From: Scandinavium sp036409475
GTDB taxonomy: Bacteria; Pseudomonadota; Gammaproteobacteria; Enterobacterales; Enterobacteriaceae
Assembly: GCF_036409475.1 (NCBI RefSeq)
Contig: NZ_JAYRCK010000008.1
Coordinates: forward strand, 1 to 64,000
DNA length: 64,000 nucleotides
Reading direction: 5' to 3'
Shown here: in pieces, positions 28,201 to 35,895 of the stretch
Numbering within the stretch: position 1 is the first letter of the stretch
Layout: each line of letters opens with the position of its first letter
Translations under genes and position numbers: made by a program
Notes under the pieces: model-generated
Database searches by the model: none
Told to the model about the DNA's origin: nothing
What the model saw: the letters and a program-made list of their open reading frames with translations, nothing else

Positions 28201-28743
28201 AGTTTCTACCAGCAGAACCTGAAACTGTTTATCGAAAATGACCTGAGCCGCGATAATGATGACGGCGTGATCATCCGTGAGGACATTATCCGGCAACTGG
28301 ATGCCGCGCAGAAAATTCGCGACATCTTCTTCAGCAAACAAAATGGGCTGGGAACACAGTTTGCTGTGGAGACAGTGTCGCTTTCTGGTAACAAACGCCG
28401 CAGTGTGCTGAACCTTGACGGTCAACTGGTGGATTACAGCCAAGGGCGTAATTACGCCGCACATTTGGTCTGGCCGAACAACATGCGCGAAGGCAATGAA
28501 AGCAAACTGACGCTGGTTGGCTCCAGTGGTGGTGTGCCGCGCAGCATTAGCTTCAGCGGGCCGTGGGCGCAGTTCAGGTTGTTTGGGGCCGGGCAACTCA
28601 CAGGCGTACAAGACGGTAACTTCACGGTGCGTTTTACCGTAGACGATGGCACGATGGTATATCGGGTGCATACCGATACGGAGGATAACCCATTCAGCGG
28701 CGGACTGTTCAGCCAGTTCCGGTTGCCGGATACGCTGTATTGA
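25225..28743 (+). CDS. tssM: T6SS membrane complex protein TssM (IcmF), system 1
   Basis: 1172 aa starting at GTG 25225, with CAGGAG 6 bases upstream. Two N-terminal membrane segments (about residues 26-44 and 66-82) flank a short loop. A cytoplasmic NTPase-like domain follows with an intact Walker A GPASSGKT at 142-149. A third membrane segment lies near 453-470 (SAVGGVTALLLIIGWHHYY), and the remainder is the large periplasmic domain that contacts TssJ. It ends with LFSQFRLPDTLY. Confidence 0.96.
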   Translation: MRSPTPRLFSGLKSALRPAMPRFKVSAFWLLVLAWIFLLVWIWWKGPTWTLYDEQWLKPLVNRWLATAVWGFIALVWLTVRVMKRLQQLDKQQKQQREEAVDPLSVELNAQQRYLDRWLLRLQRHLDNRRYLWQLPWYMVIGPASSGKTSLLREGFPADIIYTPEAVRGAEQHLYLTPHVGKQAVIFDIDGSLCEQLDADVLHRRLWEHALGWLVEKRARQPLNGLILTLDLPDLLTADKRRLEHLLQTLRSRLQDVRQHLHCQLPVYVVLTRLDLLHGFAALFQSLDKKDRDTILGVTFTRRAHENEDWKNEFNAFWLSWCERMNQALPDLMLAQGHIRSSLFSFVRQMQGSRESLLALIGGLLDGENMDVMLRGVYLTSSLQRGQMDDIFTQSAARQYRLGCSPLTAWPLVDTTPYFTRNLFPEVLLAEPNLAGESRAWLIRNRRRLMSFSAVGGVTALLLIIGWHHYYNNNYASGVQVLKQAEAFMAIKPPQGMDDYGDLQLPLLNPVRDATLAYGNWDDRSRMADMGLYQGRRVGPYVEQTYLQLLEQRYLPALFNGLVKEMNNAPPESEEKLAVLRVIRMLEDKSGRSNEVVKQYMAKRWSDKFHGQRDIQAQLMSHLDYALKHTDWHAERVAGDGDAISRWTPYDRPVAAAQKELSKLPVYQRVYQSLKTRALGVLPADLNLRDQVGPAFDQVFTSADDSKLIIPQFLTRYGLQSYFVKQRDELVELTAMDSWVLNLTHSVKYSEADRMEIQRQLTEQYTSDYTATWRAGMDNLNVRDYGSIAQLTSALEQVISGDQPLQRALTALRDNTQPAELSEKLSDKEREEALAEPDYGLLTRLGHEFAPENSTLAVQNNKENTIQAVYQQLTELHRYLLAIQNAPVPGKSALKAVQLRLDQNSSDPIFATRQMAKTLPAPLNRWVGKLVDQAWHVVMVEAVHYMEIDWRDSVVKPFNEQLANSYPFNPRAQQDASLDAFERFFKPDGVLDSFYQQNLKLFIENDLSRDNDDGVIIREDIIRQLDAAQKIRDIFFSKQNGLGTQFAVETVSLSGNKRRSVLNLDGQLVDYSQGRNYAAHLVWPNNMREGNESKLTLVGSSGGVPRSISFSGPWAQFRLFGAGQLTGVQDGNFTVRFTVDDGTMVYRVHTDTEDNPFSGGLFSQFRLPDTLY

Positions 28744-28797
28744 TGGCGTTATTTAAACGAGCAGTAAGCATTTTTTCTTTATTACAAGGAGAAAAGG

Positions 28798-28953
28798 ATG
28801 TCTGAATTCAAAAACCAGAATCCGTCATGGGCAGATTATCTGGGTGACTCGCTGCGCGGTAACGTGCCCGTCAATCAGTTGATCCCGCAGCATCCTTATA
28901 TTCTGGATACGCTGGGATTGGCAGAAGCTTTCGCCAACATATTATGTTACTGA
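28798..28953 (+). CDS. Short ORF, probable N-terminal piece of a frameshifted effector gene
   Basis: 51 aa (MSEFKNQNPSWADYLGDSLRG... to ANILCY), with an excellent AAGGAG 7 bases before ATG 28798. It stops at TGA 28951-28953, 10 bp inside the next ORF (ATG 28944), which lies in the -1 frame and carries on as MLLTMDEAQDVIDDLDN. The strong ribosome site on this short piece and the weak start of the next suggest one gene broken by a one-base change near 28936-28950; coupled translation of two overlapping genes is the other option. Confidence 0.5.
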   Translation: MSEFKNQNPSWADYLGDSLRGNVPVNQLIPQHPYILDTLGLAEAFANILCY

Positions 28954-29714
28954 CCATGGATGAGGCACAGGACGTGATTGATGATTTGGACAACAGTCAA
29001 CCTGTTATTCTTGCCACCACCTATGCAGGCAACATTAAGGACAGCATTGCGGGGGCAAAAAATATCTCAAAACTCGCGAGTTATGCTGATGCCGGTAAAC
29101 TAGTCTATCGGTTAAAGGGATTCGGTATCCAAGCCATTCAGTATCAATATGGTGGACAGGCTTATGTCAAAATTACCGGTTATGCGTCGTTACGGCGTAT
29201 CCTCCGGGGAACACGATATAAAATTAACCATCCCCAGATACTTGAGTTAGGCATTGGCAAAGCGGGTATTAACGGCAACATTCTTGAAGGTGCCAAATTC
29301 TGCGTCTGGTTTTCATTAGCGTACCGTACGATTCAACTTATTTTTAAATCAGACCATGATGTGGCAGTTTTTATAGGTAATATCACGATGGATGTCGCCA
29401 AGATTATTGTGACGATCTTTGTGACGATCTTTGTGACGAAAGTTATGGTCGCGGTTGGCGGAGCTTTAGTTGCGGGTGCGGCATCTGTCGGTTTTGCTTT
29501 TACGCTCCCCATTGCAGCAGGAATAGTACTTGTTGTTGCAGTTGGTTTTTTGATTACTCTAGCACTGGATTATCTGGATAATGATACATTTCATTTATTT
29601 GATAAGTTAATTTCTGCGATTAGGGACGGTCTGAATTCACAGGCAGAAGTCGAAAAATGGAATCTTGAGCACACCAGCCCATTTACATTTGGCATGCTGA
29701 GAACAGATTGGTAA
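28944..29714 (+). CDS. Putative membrane-active T6SS effector (C-terminal portion if frameshifted)
   Basis: 256 aa. The N-terminal 150 residues are soluble. A Gly/Ala/Val-rich hydrophobic block (about 145-210: MDVAKIIVTIFVTIFVTKVMV, then a glycine-alanine stretch and AAGIVLVVAVGFLITLALDYL) resembles a helical hairpin of pore-forming toxins. The tail is polar and ends MLRTDW. No named family recognised. It sits between tssM and vasL, away from T6SS core genes, followed by two paralogous small membrane proteins that look like immunity genes. A tandem repeat encodes VTIFVTIFVTK. Its own ATG lacks a clear Shine-Dalgarno site, supporting a frameshift from 28798. Confidence 0.55.
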   Translation: MLLTMDEAQDVIDDLDNSQPVILATTYAGNIKDSIAGAKNISKLASYADAGKLVYRLKGFGIQAIQYQYGGQAYVKITGYASLRRILRGTRYKINHPQILELGIGKAGINGNILEGAKFCVWFSLAYRTIQLIFKSDHDVAVFIGNITMDVAKIIVTIFVTIFVTKVMVAVGGALVAGAASVGFAFTLPIAAGIVLVVAVGFLITLALDYLDNDTFHLFDKLISAIRDGLNSQAEVEKWNLEHTSPFTFGMLRTDW

Positions 29715-29723
29715 GGGACTGCT

Positions 29724-30218
29724 ATGTTCAAAAAACAGACACTAGAAGTGAGAGTCTTTACAACGTCAAAGGAAAGAATAAAATTTATTCTTGCAGGTTT
29801 GTTTGTTATTACCTCACTCACTGGTGGGCTAGTTTTCTTTACGTGTACTAGTGGTGTTGTGATCGTGAGTATTTTTACGGGTGTGGACATCTACTACGAT
29901 TTTAGAGACGTCTTTATATTTCTCTTTCTTCCCGTTGCGGTGTATTTTGATATATTTGCATTATTGCTTCTTTTTTCACCATTTACTTTCAATCTCGCTA
30001 AGTTGTGGCACAAAGTGATAAATATAGTATGGGGGTATAGTCTTATCGCCTTCTTTATCGCCATTCCGTTATCCATAGTAATTTCTGTTTATATCCTGAG
30101 TGTTTACGAATCGTGTGGTCAAAAAGGCCCGTTTTCAGGTGTTCACTACGTAAAAGACCCAAAGATGTGTGAACAGTTTGAATACCATCCTGAAAAGGAT
30201 AAGTCTGATGATCAATAA
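29724..30218 (+). CDS. Small membrane protein, candidate immunity protein (copy A)
   Basis: 164 aa with about four membrane segments and a C-terminal soluble tail containing ESCGQKGPFSGVHYVKDPKMC. The late Cys, YVKD and LC/MC features resemble DUF1240-type small membrane proteins (tentative). It starts 9 bp after the putative effector with AAGGGA before the ATG. It is AT-rich, and a paralogue follows directly. Position and topology suggest it protects the inner membrane from the preceding effector (inference). Confidence 0.6.
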   Translation: MFKKQTLEVRVFTTSKERIKFILAGLFVITSLTGGLVFFTCTSGVVIVSIFTGVDIYYDFRDVFIFLFLPVAVYFDIFALLLLFSPFTFNLAKLWHKVINIVWGYSLIAFFIAIPLSIVISVYILSVYESCGQKGPFSGVHYVKDPKMCEQFEYHPEKDKSDDQ

Positions 30219-30729
30219 GAATGAATTGAAAATGAAAGAAATGACATTAAAAGAAAGAATAAAATTTATTGTTTTATGCTTAATTTCCATTTTTGTACTT
30301 TCCGGAGCATTGGTTTTTTTTACCAGTAAAAGTGGGGGGGTAATCAGGGATATCTTCGCTGGCGCAGATACGGTCTACTACAGTTGGCGTGATGTGCTTG
30401 CATTACTATATCTACCTGTTATAGCGTATTTCGATGTGTTAGTGCTTTTATTTTTGTTCTTCCCTTTAACACTTCGAATTGCAAAGCTATGGCGGAAGCT
30501 TTTAAATATCGTTTCTGCTTATATTTGTATCGCATTTGTTCTTGCTTTCCCGTTGTCTCTGTACATTTCGTTCGTTCCCCTTGCCGACTATCATTCGTGC
30601 GGACAAAAAGGTCCTTTTTCAGGTGTTGATTATGTAAAAGATCCCAAAATGTGTGAGCAGTTTGAATACCATCCTGAAAAGGATAAATCCTCAGGTTTAT
30701 CTAACATCTCAACGCTCAAGGATGAATAA
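30208..30729 (+). CDS. Small membrane protein, candidate immunity protein (copy B)
   Basis: 173 aa from ATG 30208, chosen because AAGGA lies 8 bases upstream; it overlaps the end of copy A by 11 bp. It is a clear paralogue of copy A (KERIKFI near the start, GALVFFTSKSGG, and CGQKGPFSGVDYVKDPKMC near the end). The 3' ends of the two genes are almost identical at DNA level (30120-30200 and 30598-30685). It has a short extra tail (SGLSNISTLKDE). Confidence 0.6.
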   Translation: MINKNELKMKEMTLKERIKFIVLCLISIFVLSGALVFFTSKSGGVIRDIFAGADTVYYSWRDVLALLYLPVIAYFDVLVLLFLFFPLTLRIAKLWRKLLNIVSAYICIAFVLAFPLSLYISFVPLADYHSCGQKGPFSGVDYVKDPKMCEQFEYHPEKDKSSGLSNISTLKDE

Positions 30730-30733
30730 TAAA

Positions 30734-32080
30734 ATGAATACAGCAGCCAGCACGCAAAATATTGCTACCGGCAGCGACCCGCGAGGTCTACCGGAATTCA
30801 GCGCCATTCGTGAGGAAATCAACAAAGCCAGCCATCCGTCTCAGCCGGAACTGAACTGGCGGCTGGTAGAGTCACTGGCACTGGCGATTTTTAAAACTAA
30901 CGGGGTGGATTTGCACACTGTTACCTATTACACACTGGCGCGCACCCGCATTCAGGGGCTTGCGGGTTTCTGTGAGGGGACGGAGCTGCTGGCGGCGATG
31001 ATAGCTCATGAGTGGGATAACCTTTGGCCGCAGAACGAGCAGGCAAGAACCGAAATGCTGGACTGGTTCAACACCCGCACCGGCAATATTCTGCGTCAGC
31101 AGCTCTCTTTTGCAGAGACTGACCTGCCGGTACTGTATCGTACCGAACGGGCGCTTCAGATTATCTGCGACAAACTTCAGCAGGTGAGTCTGAAGCGCCA
31201 GCCGCGGGTGGAGAATCTGCTGTATTTTGTGCAAAACACCCGTAACCGGCTTGAGCCACAGCGGAAGAAAATCACGGAGTTGCAGGCCCAGCCAGAGGTC
31301 AGAACGCTGGTTTATGCGCCGGAGAGCGCAGTGTCCACAGTGGCAGAAAACATACCTCCATTGCCGGATTTACCGGAAGTGAAGGTGGCTGTCCGCAGCC
31401 AGGCAGATGCAGACGCTCCGCTGAAACAAAATCAGAGCCACGTGGTAAAAGGTTTCGCGGCGGGCGCTTTTGGTATGGCGATGATAGCCGCAGCGCTCTG
31501 GTGGTGGCAGGTCTATCCGATTCAGGGGCAACTGGCGCAAGTCAAAGATACGGCACAGGGCGCCGCCATCCTCTGGCTCTCCTCGCCTGCGCCGGAAACT
31601 TATACGCAACGGCTGCAACAACTTCTGGTGTCATCACCGTTACAGCCGCTGAATACCGGCGAACAAATGGCCCGTATCGCAGAGAGCCGCTGGCCGGAGA
31701 GTCAACAGCAACAACAGGCCACCGTTCAATGGAATGAGACATTGAAAATGCGCGCACAGAGCAGCCCTCAGTTACGGGGCTGGTTGCAGACCCGTCAGGA
31801 TTTACATGCTTTTGCTGACCTGGTGATGCAACGTGAGAAAGAAGGGCTCACGCTCTCGTATATCAAAAATGTTATCTGGCAAGCGGAGCGCGGGCTGGGC
31901 CAGGAAACGCCAGTAGAGTCCCTGTTAACACAATTTCAGGATGCTCAGTCTCAGGGGAAAAATACCGACGCGCTGGAAAAACAAATCAACGAGCGACTGG
32001 ATGGTGTAGTCAGCCGCTGGCTGCTGCTGAAGAATAATGTGGCGCCAGGAACGGCAACTGACATAAAACCCGGAAAATAA
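30734..32080 (+). CDS. vasL: VasL/TagA-like TssA-related membrane protein
   Basis: 448 aa from ATG 30734; ATG 30722 is a second possibility but sits directly on AAGGA. The ImpA-like N-terminal domain (about 15-150: YYTLARTRIQGLAGFCEGTELLAAMI, HEWDNLWPQNEQARTEMLDWF) is followed by a linker, one membrane segment (about 235-255, GFAAGAFGMAMIAAALWWW) and a C-terminal soluble domain. In EAEC the related TagA stops sheath extension at the opposite membrane; that function is family knowledge. Confidence 0.85.
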   Translation: MNTAASTQNIATGSDPRGLPEFSAIREEINKASHPSQPELNWRLVESLALAIFKTNGVDLHTVTYYTLARTRIQGLAGFCEGTELLAAMIAHEWDNLWPQNEQARTEMLDWFNTRTGNILRQQLSFAETDLPVLYRTERALQIICDKLQQVSLKRQPRVENLLYFVQNTRNRLEPQRKKITELQAQPEVRTLVYAPESAVSTVAENIPPLPDLPEVKVAVRSQADADAPLKQNQSHVVKGFAAGAFGMAMIAAALWWWQVYPIQGQLAQVKDTAQGAAILWLSSPAPETYTQRLQQLLVSSPLQPLNTGEQMARIAESRWPESQQQQQATVQWNETLKMRAQSSPQLRGWLQTRQDLHAFADLVMQREKEGLTLSYIKNVIWQAERGLGQETPVESLLTQFQDAQSQGKNTDALEKQINERLDGVVSRWLLLKNNVAPGTATDIKPGK

Positions 32081-32103
32081 CGACGGAATCGAAGGAGTTT
32101 GTT

Positions 32104-32583
32104 ATGGCAAATCTTGTTTATCTGACGCTGAATGGCGATCTTCAGGGGCTGATTTCAGCAGGCTGTTGTTCCCTGGCTTCAATCGGCAATAAGGCGCAGA
32201 TTGCGCATACAGATCAGATTATGGTGCTGGGTATGAGCCACGGCTTGAATCGGGTACAAAATGTGAATCATCTTGCGTTGAACATTCAGAAGCCAGTGGA
32301 TAAATCAACGCCATTACTGAGTAAGGCTATTACCGAAAATGAATGTCTGACCTGCGATTTTGAATTTTATCGTACCAACCGTTTTGGCATTAATGAACGG
32401 TATTATAAAGTGAAACTCATTAACGCACGCATTTCGGATATCCATCTGTCAGTGCCACATTCCATCACCGACAGTGGCGGTCAGCCAGAAGAAGCCGTGT
32501 CCTTCACTTATGAAAGCATCACCCAGGAACACTGTATTGCCGGCACCAGCGCATACAGTTTGTGGGAAGACCGGCTTTTTTGA
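32104..32583 (+). CDS. hcp: Second T6SS Hcp-family protein of system 1
   Basis: 159 aa. NLVYLTLNGDLQGLISAGC at the start, RVQNVNHLALNIQKPVDKSTPLLSKAI, CDFEFYRTNRFGINERYYKVKL and VSFTYESITQEHCIAGTSAYSLWEDRLF are typical of the Hcp branch that is often linked or fused to toxins. Here it ends without a toxin extension. It differs strongly from the Hcp at 9891-10409. AAGGAG lies 7 bases before the ATG. It could be a tube subunit specialised for a given cargo. Confidence 0.93.
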   Translation: MANLVYLTLNGDLQGLISAGCCSLASIGNKAQIAHTDQIMVLGMSHGLNRVQNVNHLALNIQKPVDKSTPLLSKAITENECLTCDFEFYRTNRFGINERYYKVKLINARISDIHLSVPHSITDSGGQPEEAVSFTYESITQEHCIAGTSAYSLWEDRLF

Positions 32584-32620
32584 GGGAAATAATGTCCTGT
32601 GATGAATACCATTTTTGAAC

Positions 32621-32656
32621 CGGCCAGAATTGCTGGCTGGCCGCATTGGTGTTTTT
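32621..32656 (+). terminator. Probable intrinsic terminator of the system 1 operon
   Basis: CGGCCAG (32621-32627) can pair with CTGGCCG (32637-32643) around a 9-base loop; the stem is followed by a T-run at 32652-32657. It lies 38 bp after the hcp stop. Confidence 0.55.
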
Positions 32657-32847
32657 TACCAATATCCTGCTGGCTGAGAGTCAGGTGAACAGTCTGACTG
32701 AAACAACGGCTACCGGACGCCATCCCCGCGCCCATTTACGGCGCAGTCACTGGCATGGTTTCTGGTCGGGAAAAAGATAACCCGGATGCACGAAAATTTT
32801 CATATCACTGGCTACCGCCTCAAATCATTGGCGGCAGGCAACGTTGA

Positions 32848-33624
32848 TTACTGGTAGCGATTTACCAGGTCTTTGACCATCGCGGCATACGTTTTATGCT
32901 TAAGCTGAGTGATTTGTTGCTCTGTCATTTCTGTGGCGCCGATCTTATTTTTCCCCGGCAGTGGCGGAAGTACGCTGTATTCGTCGTTTACCGGCGACCA
33001 TGTTGCCCATTCCCCTGTAGCCACATCAACCAGAGTGAAACGCATCAGGTAACGCAGCGATGCTGTATCGGCCAGCTTTTCGTTTTTATAGTCGGACCAG
33101 ACCATCGTTTGTGTCACAGAGTCGTATTTTCCTGACTGCAATGTATCCTGATACACGATGATTGCTTTCTGATGTCCTTTGGCTGCGACATAGCGCAATG
33201 CCTGCATCCAGTTCATGTTTTCATGGGCAACGGTTCTTCCGTTTTCGTCTTTATTGCAGGAAACCACTTTCTGCCTGTCCGGGATGCCGGAAAAGGTGGC
33301 AACAGTATAGTATTTGCTCATCTCCTGCTGCATGGCGGTTTCTGGTGCGCGACTGTCGGACTGTACCAGAATGACGGGTGAATTGAGCGGCACGCGTAAT
33401 ACTTCCCCCTCCAGCGCGTCCTGAATATCTTCTTCCGAAACCGCCAGGGTGGTTTCATTTCCAAAGATATCTTTATCCGTCAGTTGCACGGATGCGCTTT
33501 TACTTACGCCACTTCCTGGCCGTGCACTCGTTTTCTTTGCATCAATAGGAGAGTGTGGCACGCAGCCAGCCAACAGGAATAGAGATGCTGCTGTACAGAA
33601 GAATATTACTGATCTGGAATTCAT
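32848..33624 (-). CDS. Putative lipoprotein of unknown function
   Basis: 258 aa. The signal peptide ends in a clear lipobox LLAGC (Cys21). The following residue is Val, compatible with the outer membrane. AAGGAG lies 7 bases before ATG 33624. The soluble domain has no motif I recognise; it contains two further Cys-poor beta-like stretches (EATLRYLMRFTLVDVATGEW-type). It is convergent with hcp and lies at the end of system 1, before the junk zone. It could be an accessory or immunity lipoprotein of T6SS, but nothing in the sequence proves it. Confidence 0.75.
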   Translation of the reverse strand: MNSRSVIFFCTAASLFLLAGCVPHSPIDAKKTSARPGSGVSKSASVQLTDKDIFGNETTLAVSEEDIQDALEGEVLRVPLNSPVILVQSDSRAPETAMQQEMSKYYTVATFSGIPDRQKVVSCNKDENGRTVAHENMNWMQALRYVAAKGHQKAIIVYQDTLQSGKYDSVTQTMVWSDYKNEKLADTASLRYLMRFTLVDVATGEWATWSPVNDEYSVLPPLPGKNKIGATEMTEQQITQLKHKTYAAMVKDLVNRYQ

Positions 33625-34224
33625 ATTTACTCCTTTATCTGCATTCGATGATTAATTATTTCTTTGTCTGAAAAATTATGCTGAATTATATACCTGTGAC
33701 GGACTCTGATAAACGTAATTATGGTTTTTAAATATTCATTGAGTGAATGAATTTCTTGTGTGTAAGAGATTGATGAATAATATAAATCAACAACCGGGTG
33801 TTAACGTGACAGGCAGTGATGTCTGGTGCTATGCGCTTATGGTCATCTTTCCCGACCCATCTATTTTCAGCCTCCGGTAAGAATGAGGAAGGTCACAATG
33901 AAAAGAAATGCAGTCGTTCTGGTGAAAACACAAAACGATCTTCTCAGAAAACTATGTTGCTTGAGCGCCGAGTGTTTACTGAATATTGTACTCTGGAGCA
34001 AAGATTCAACTATCAACTGCAATGTTTACCCTCCACTAAAACCCGGTTTTACTATGGTAAAATAAACAGAAAATATATTAATAGATACAGATCTGGATAT
34101 TTTCATGTTAACCAGAGATGCATGTTTGTTGTTAAACGTGCCACCCTTGATAACTTTATCAGAACGTTTTTCAGTGCTGCTGATAGTCAGGAAAAAAACA
34201 ACCCGCTTATCAACGCCTGATTGT
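33625..34224. other. AT-rich intergenic region
   Basis: 600 bp without a convincing gene. It contains the lipoprotein promoter side (33625-33780, very AT-rich). A 55-codon ORF at 33898-34065 has a good GAGGAAGG site before its ATG but a composition unlike a conserved protein; other open frames overlap it on both strands. Confidence 0.4.
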
Positions 34225-34663
<439 letters not shown>

Positions 34664-34679
34664 GGTGCCCGGACTCGGA
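34664..34679 (-). repeat. Copy of the tRNA-Phe 3' end (att-like), copy 1
   Basis: Sixteen bases, GGTGCCCGGACTCGGA on the plus strand, are identical to 57192-57207 of the tRNA-Phe gene and in the same orientation. It abuts the deleted IS3 element. Because the integrase next to the tRNA is P4-type, such 3'-end copies are expected as attachment sites or their remains. Sixteen bases could be chance alone, but a second copy lies 150 bp away. Confidence 0.6.
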
Positions 34680-34790
34680 CTAACGCCGCAGGCGTTTGAA
34701 CAACGCGCTTGTCGCGTTGGCCCCGAAGGGGTGAGCCGTTTTGCGGCGAATCATCGAACCATTTCGATGAAGAGTCCGGAAACACAAAAG

Positions 34791-34815
34791 CAAAAACCCA
34801 GCCATAGGCTGGGTT
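34791..34815 (-). terminator. Rho-independent terminator downstream of the tRNA-Phe-like remnant
   Basis: A perfect 9-bp stem AACCCAGCC / GGCTGGGTT with a 3-base loop is followed on the minus strand by TTTTTG. It lies 12 bases beyond the tRNA-like 3' end at 34827, the layout expected for the original tRNA terminator displaced by island insertion. Confidence 0.75.
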
Positions 34816-34826
34816 CTCTGAATAAG

Positions 34827-34845
34827 TGGTGCCGGACTCGGAATC
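34827..34845 (-). repeat. Copy of the tRNA-Phe 3' end (att-like), copy 2
   Basis: TGGTGCC-GGACTCGGAATC matches 57191-57210 of the tRNA-Phe gene with a single missing C, in the same orientation, including the terminal CCA. A terminator follows on its 3' side. I read it as the distal attachment site of the integrated segment 34.8-57.2 kb. Confidence 0.7.
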
Positions 34846-34952
34846 ATATCCACGATTAACACGCTGTTTGTCATTGGTTTTATTGAGGAAATGACCAAGC
34901 AGTGCCCCCATTAAAGCCCCCATTAAAAATCACTTTATTTTTGTGACGGTTG

Positions 34953-35350
34953 TTACGAAAAATTGATATTTAAGTATGAAGGTCGTACGTGAATTGATGT
35001 AAGAATTTTCCCTCTGGTCACGCTCTTCGCTGAAAATGTAATAGGCATACCACCGCAGTCCAGCGAGAACGTGACCCGCAGTTTTTCACCGTTGTCGCAG
35101 CCGAATTCGAAGCCATCTGAACACCAGCGCATATCGTTTTCAGGATCCCAACTTCCATCGCCTTCTTGCCAGGAAGGCGATGGAGCTCCCGAACCTGTTT
35201 CAGTGCAGCCAAGAGCTATGAGGCTGGAACGATTTCCTCTCCGGCCGTAACAGCGGTGAGGCTGCCTTCCTGATATTGTTTCTTCCACTTAAACAACAAG
35301 CTGGACTAAATATCGTGCAGGCGTGCGACGCAGAAGACATTCATGCCCGG
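34953..35350 (-). mobile_element. Deleted IS3-family element of the IS2 group
   Basis: Minus-strand orfA pieces are readable: FKWKKQYQEGSLTAVTAGEE (about 35287-35228), then after a stop and a shift ALKQVRELHRLPGKKAMEVGILKT (about 35210-35137). This jumps to an orfB block RWCSDGFEFGCDNGEKLRVTFSLDC (about 35130-35055). IS2-type OrfA and OrfB have these strings far apart, so an internal deletion is certain. Non-functional. Confidence 0.75.
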
Positions 35351-35502
35351 CCCTATTGTTTGTTGAATAATCCTGCGCGAGCCGGAATTTCACCGAGTTC
35401 AAAACGGTCGCCATGGAGTGCGAGAGCCGTTTTTAAAGACGCTGCAATTACCTTGCAGCGTAGTCTCCTGCAATCGTAACCCTTAATTTCAAGGGCATAA
35501 CA

Positions 35503-35895
35503 TCACGCCACAACAGTCGTCATCTGCCCAGAAAAGCTAATCTGGATCACACCGCCCCACATGCAGATCAACGTTGACTGGGCGGTGAGAGCGGGCATAT
35601 TTCCCACTAATACTGTGGGTGATCCCGGCATCCAGGGGGCTGGTGTGGCGGGGATGCACGGCATTGGCGTCAGCACGCCGAGCGCTGCGGCGGTCGCGGC
35701 AGCAACGGTCGGGTTGGCGAGGCTGTTGCACATGCCGAACGGCATAATGTTCACAAACGGTTTGTTATCCATAATATTCGCCATCGGCATGTTGCCAACG
35801 ATTGTTCGGCTGGTGGGCAGCACGTTCAACGTACCTGGCGCGATGCCAAAGGAACACTGAAGCAATGCGCCGGTACAAACTCCGGGACAGCTCAT
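35503..35895 (-). CDS. PAAR-like (DUF4280) spike-tip protein, system 2
   Basis: 130 aa from ATG 35895 (MSCPGVCTGALLQCSFG), which overlaps the tssA stop (ATGA). NMPMANIMDNKPFVNIMPFGMC, ALGVLTPMPCIPATPAPWMPGSP and LVGNMPALTAQSTLICMWGG are DUF4280 hallmarks; these are PAAR-like and sharpen the VgrG tip. It has no effector extension. It is the last gene of the minus-strand tssJ-K-L-M-A operon of system 2. Confidence 0.9.
   Translation of the reverse strand: MSCPGVCTGALLQCSFGIAPGTLNVLPTSRTIVGNMPMANIMDNKPFVNIMPFGMCNSLANPTVAAATAAALGVLTPMPCIPATPAPWMPGSPTVLVGNMPALTAQSTLICMWGGVIQISFSGQMTTVVA

Noticed and set aside
27919..28671. 250-codon minus-strand ORF inside tssM
   Set aside because: Antisense shadow of the tssM coding frame; no start signal, His/Arg-rich as expected for an antisense frame of a GC-rich gene.
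33816..34220. 134-codon plus-strand ORF in the gap after the lipoprotein
   Set aside because: Overlapping open frames on both strands, no ribosome site at its start and no recognisable motif; only the shorter ORF at 33898 has a plausible site and is noted as weak.
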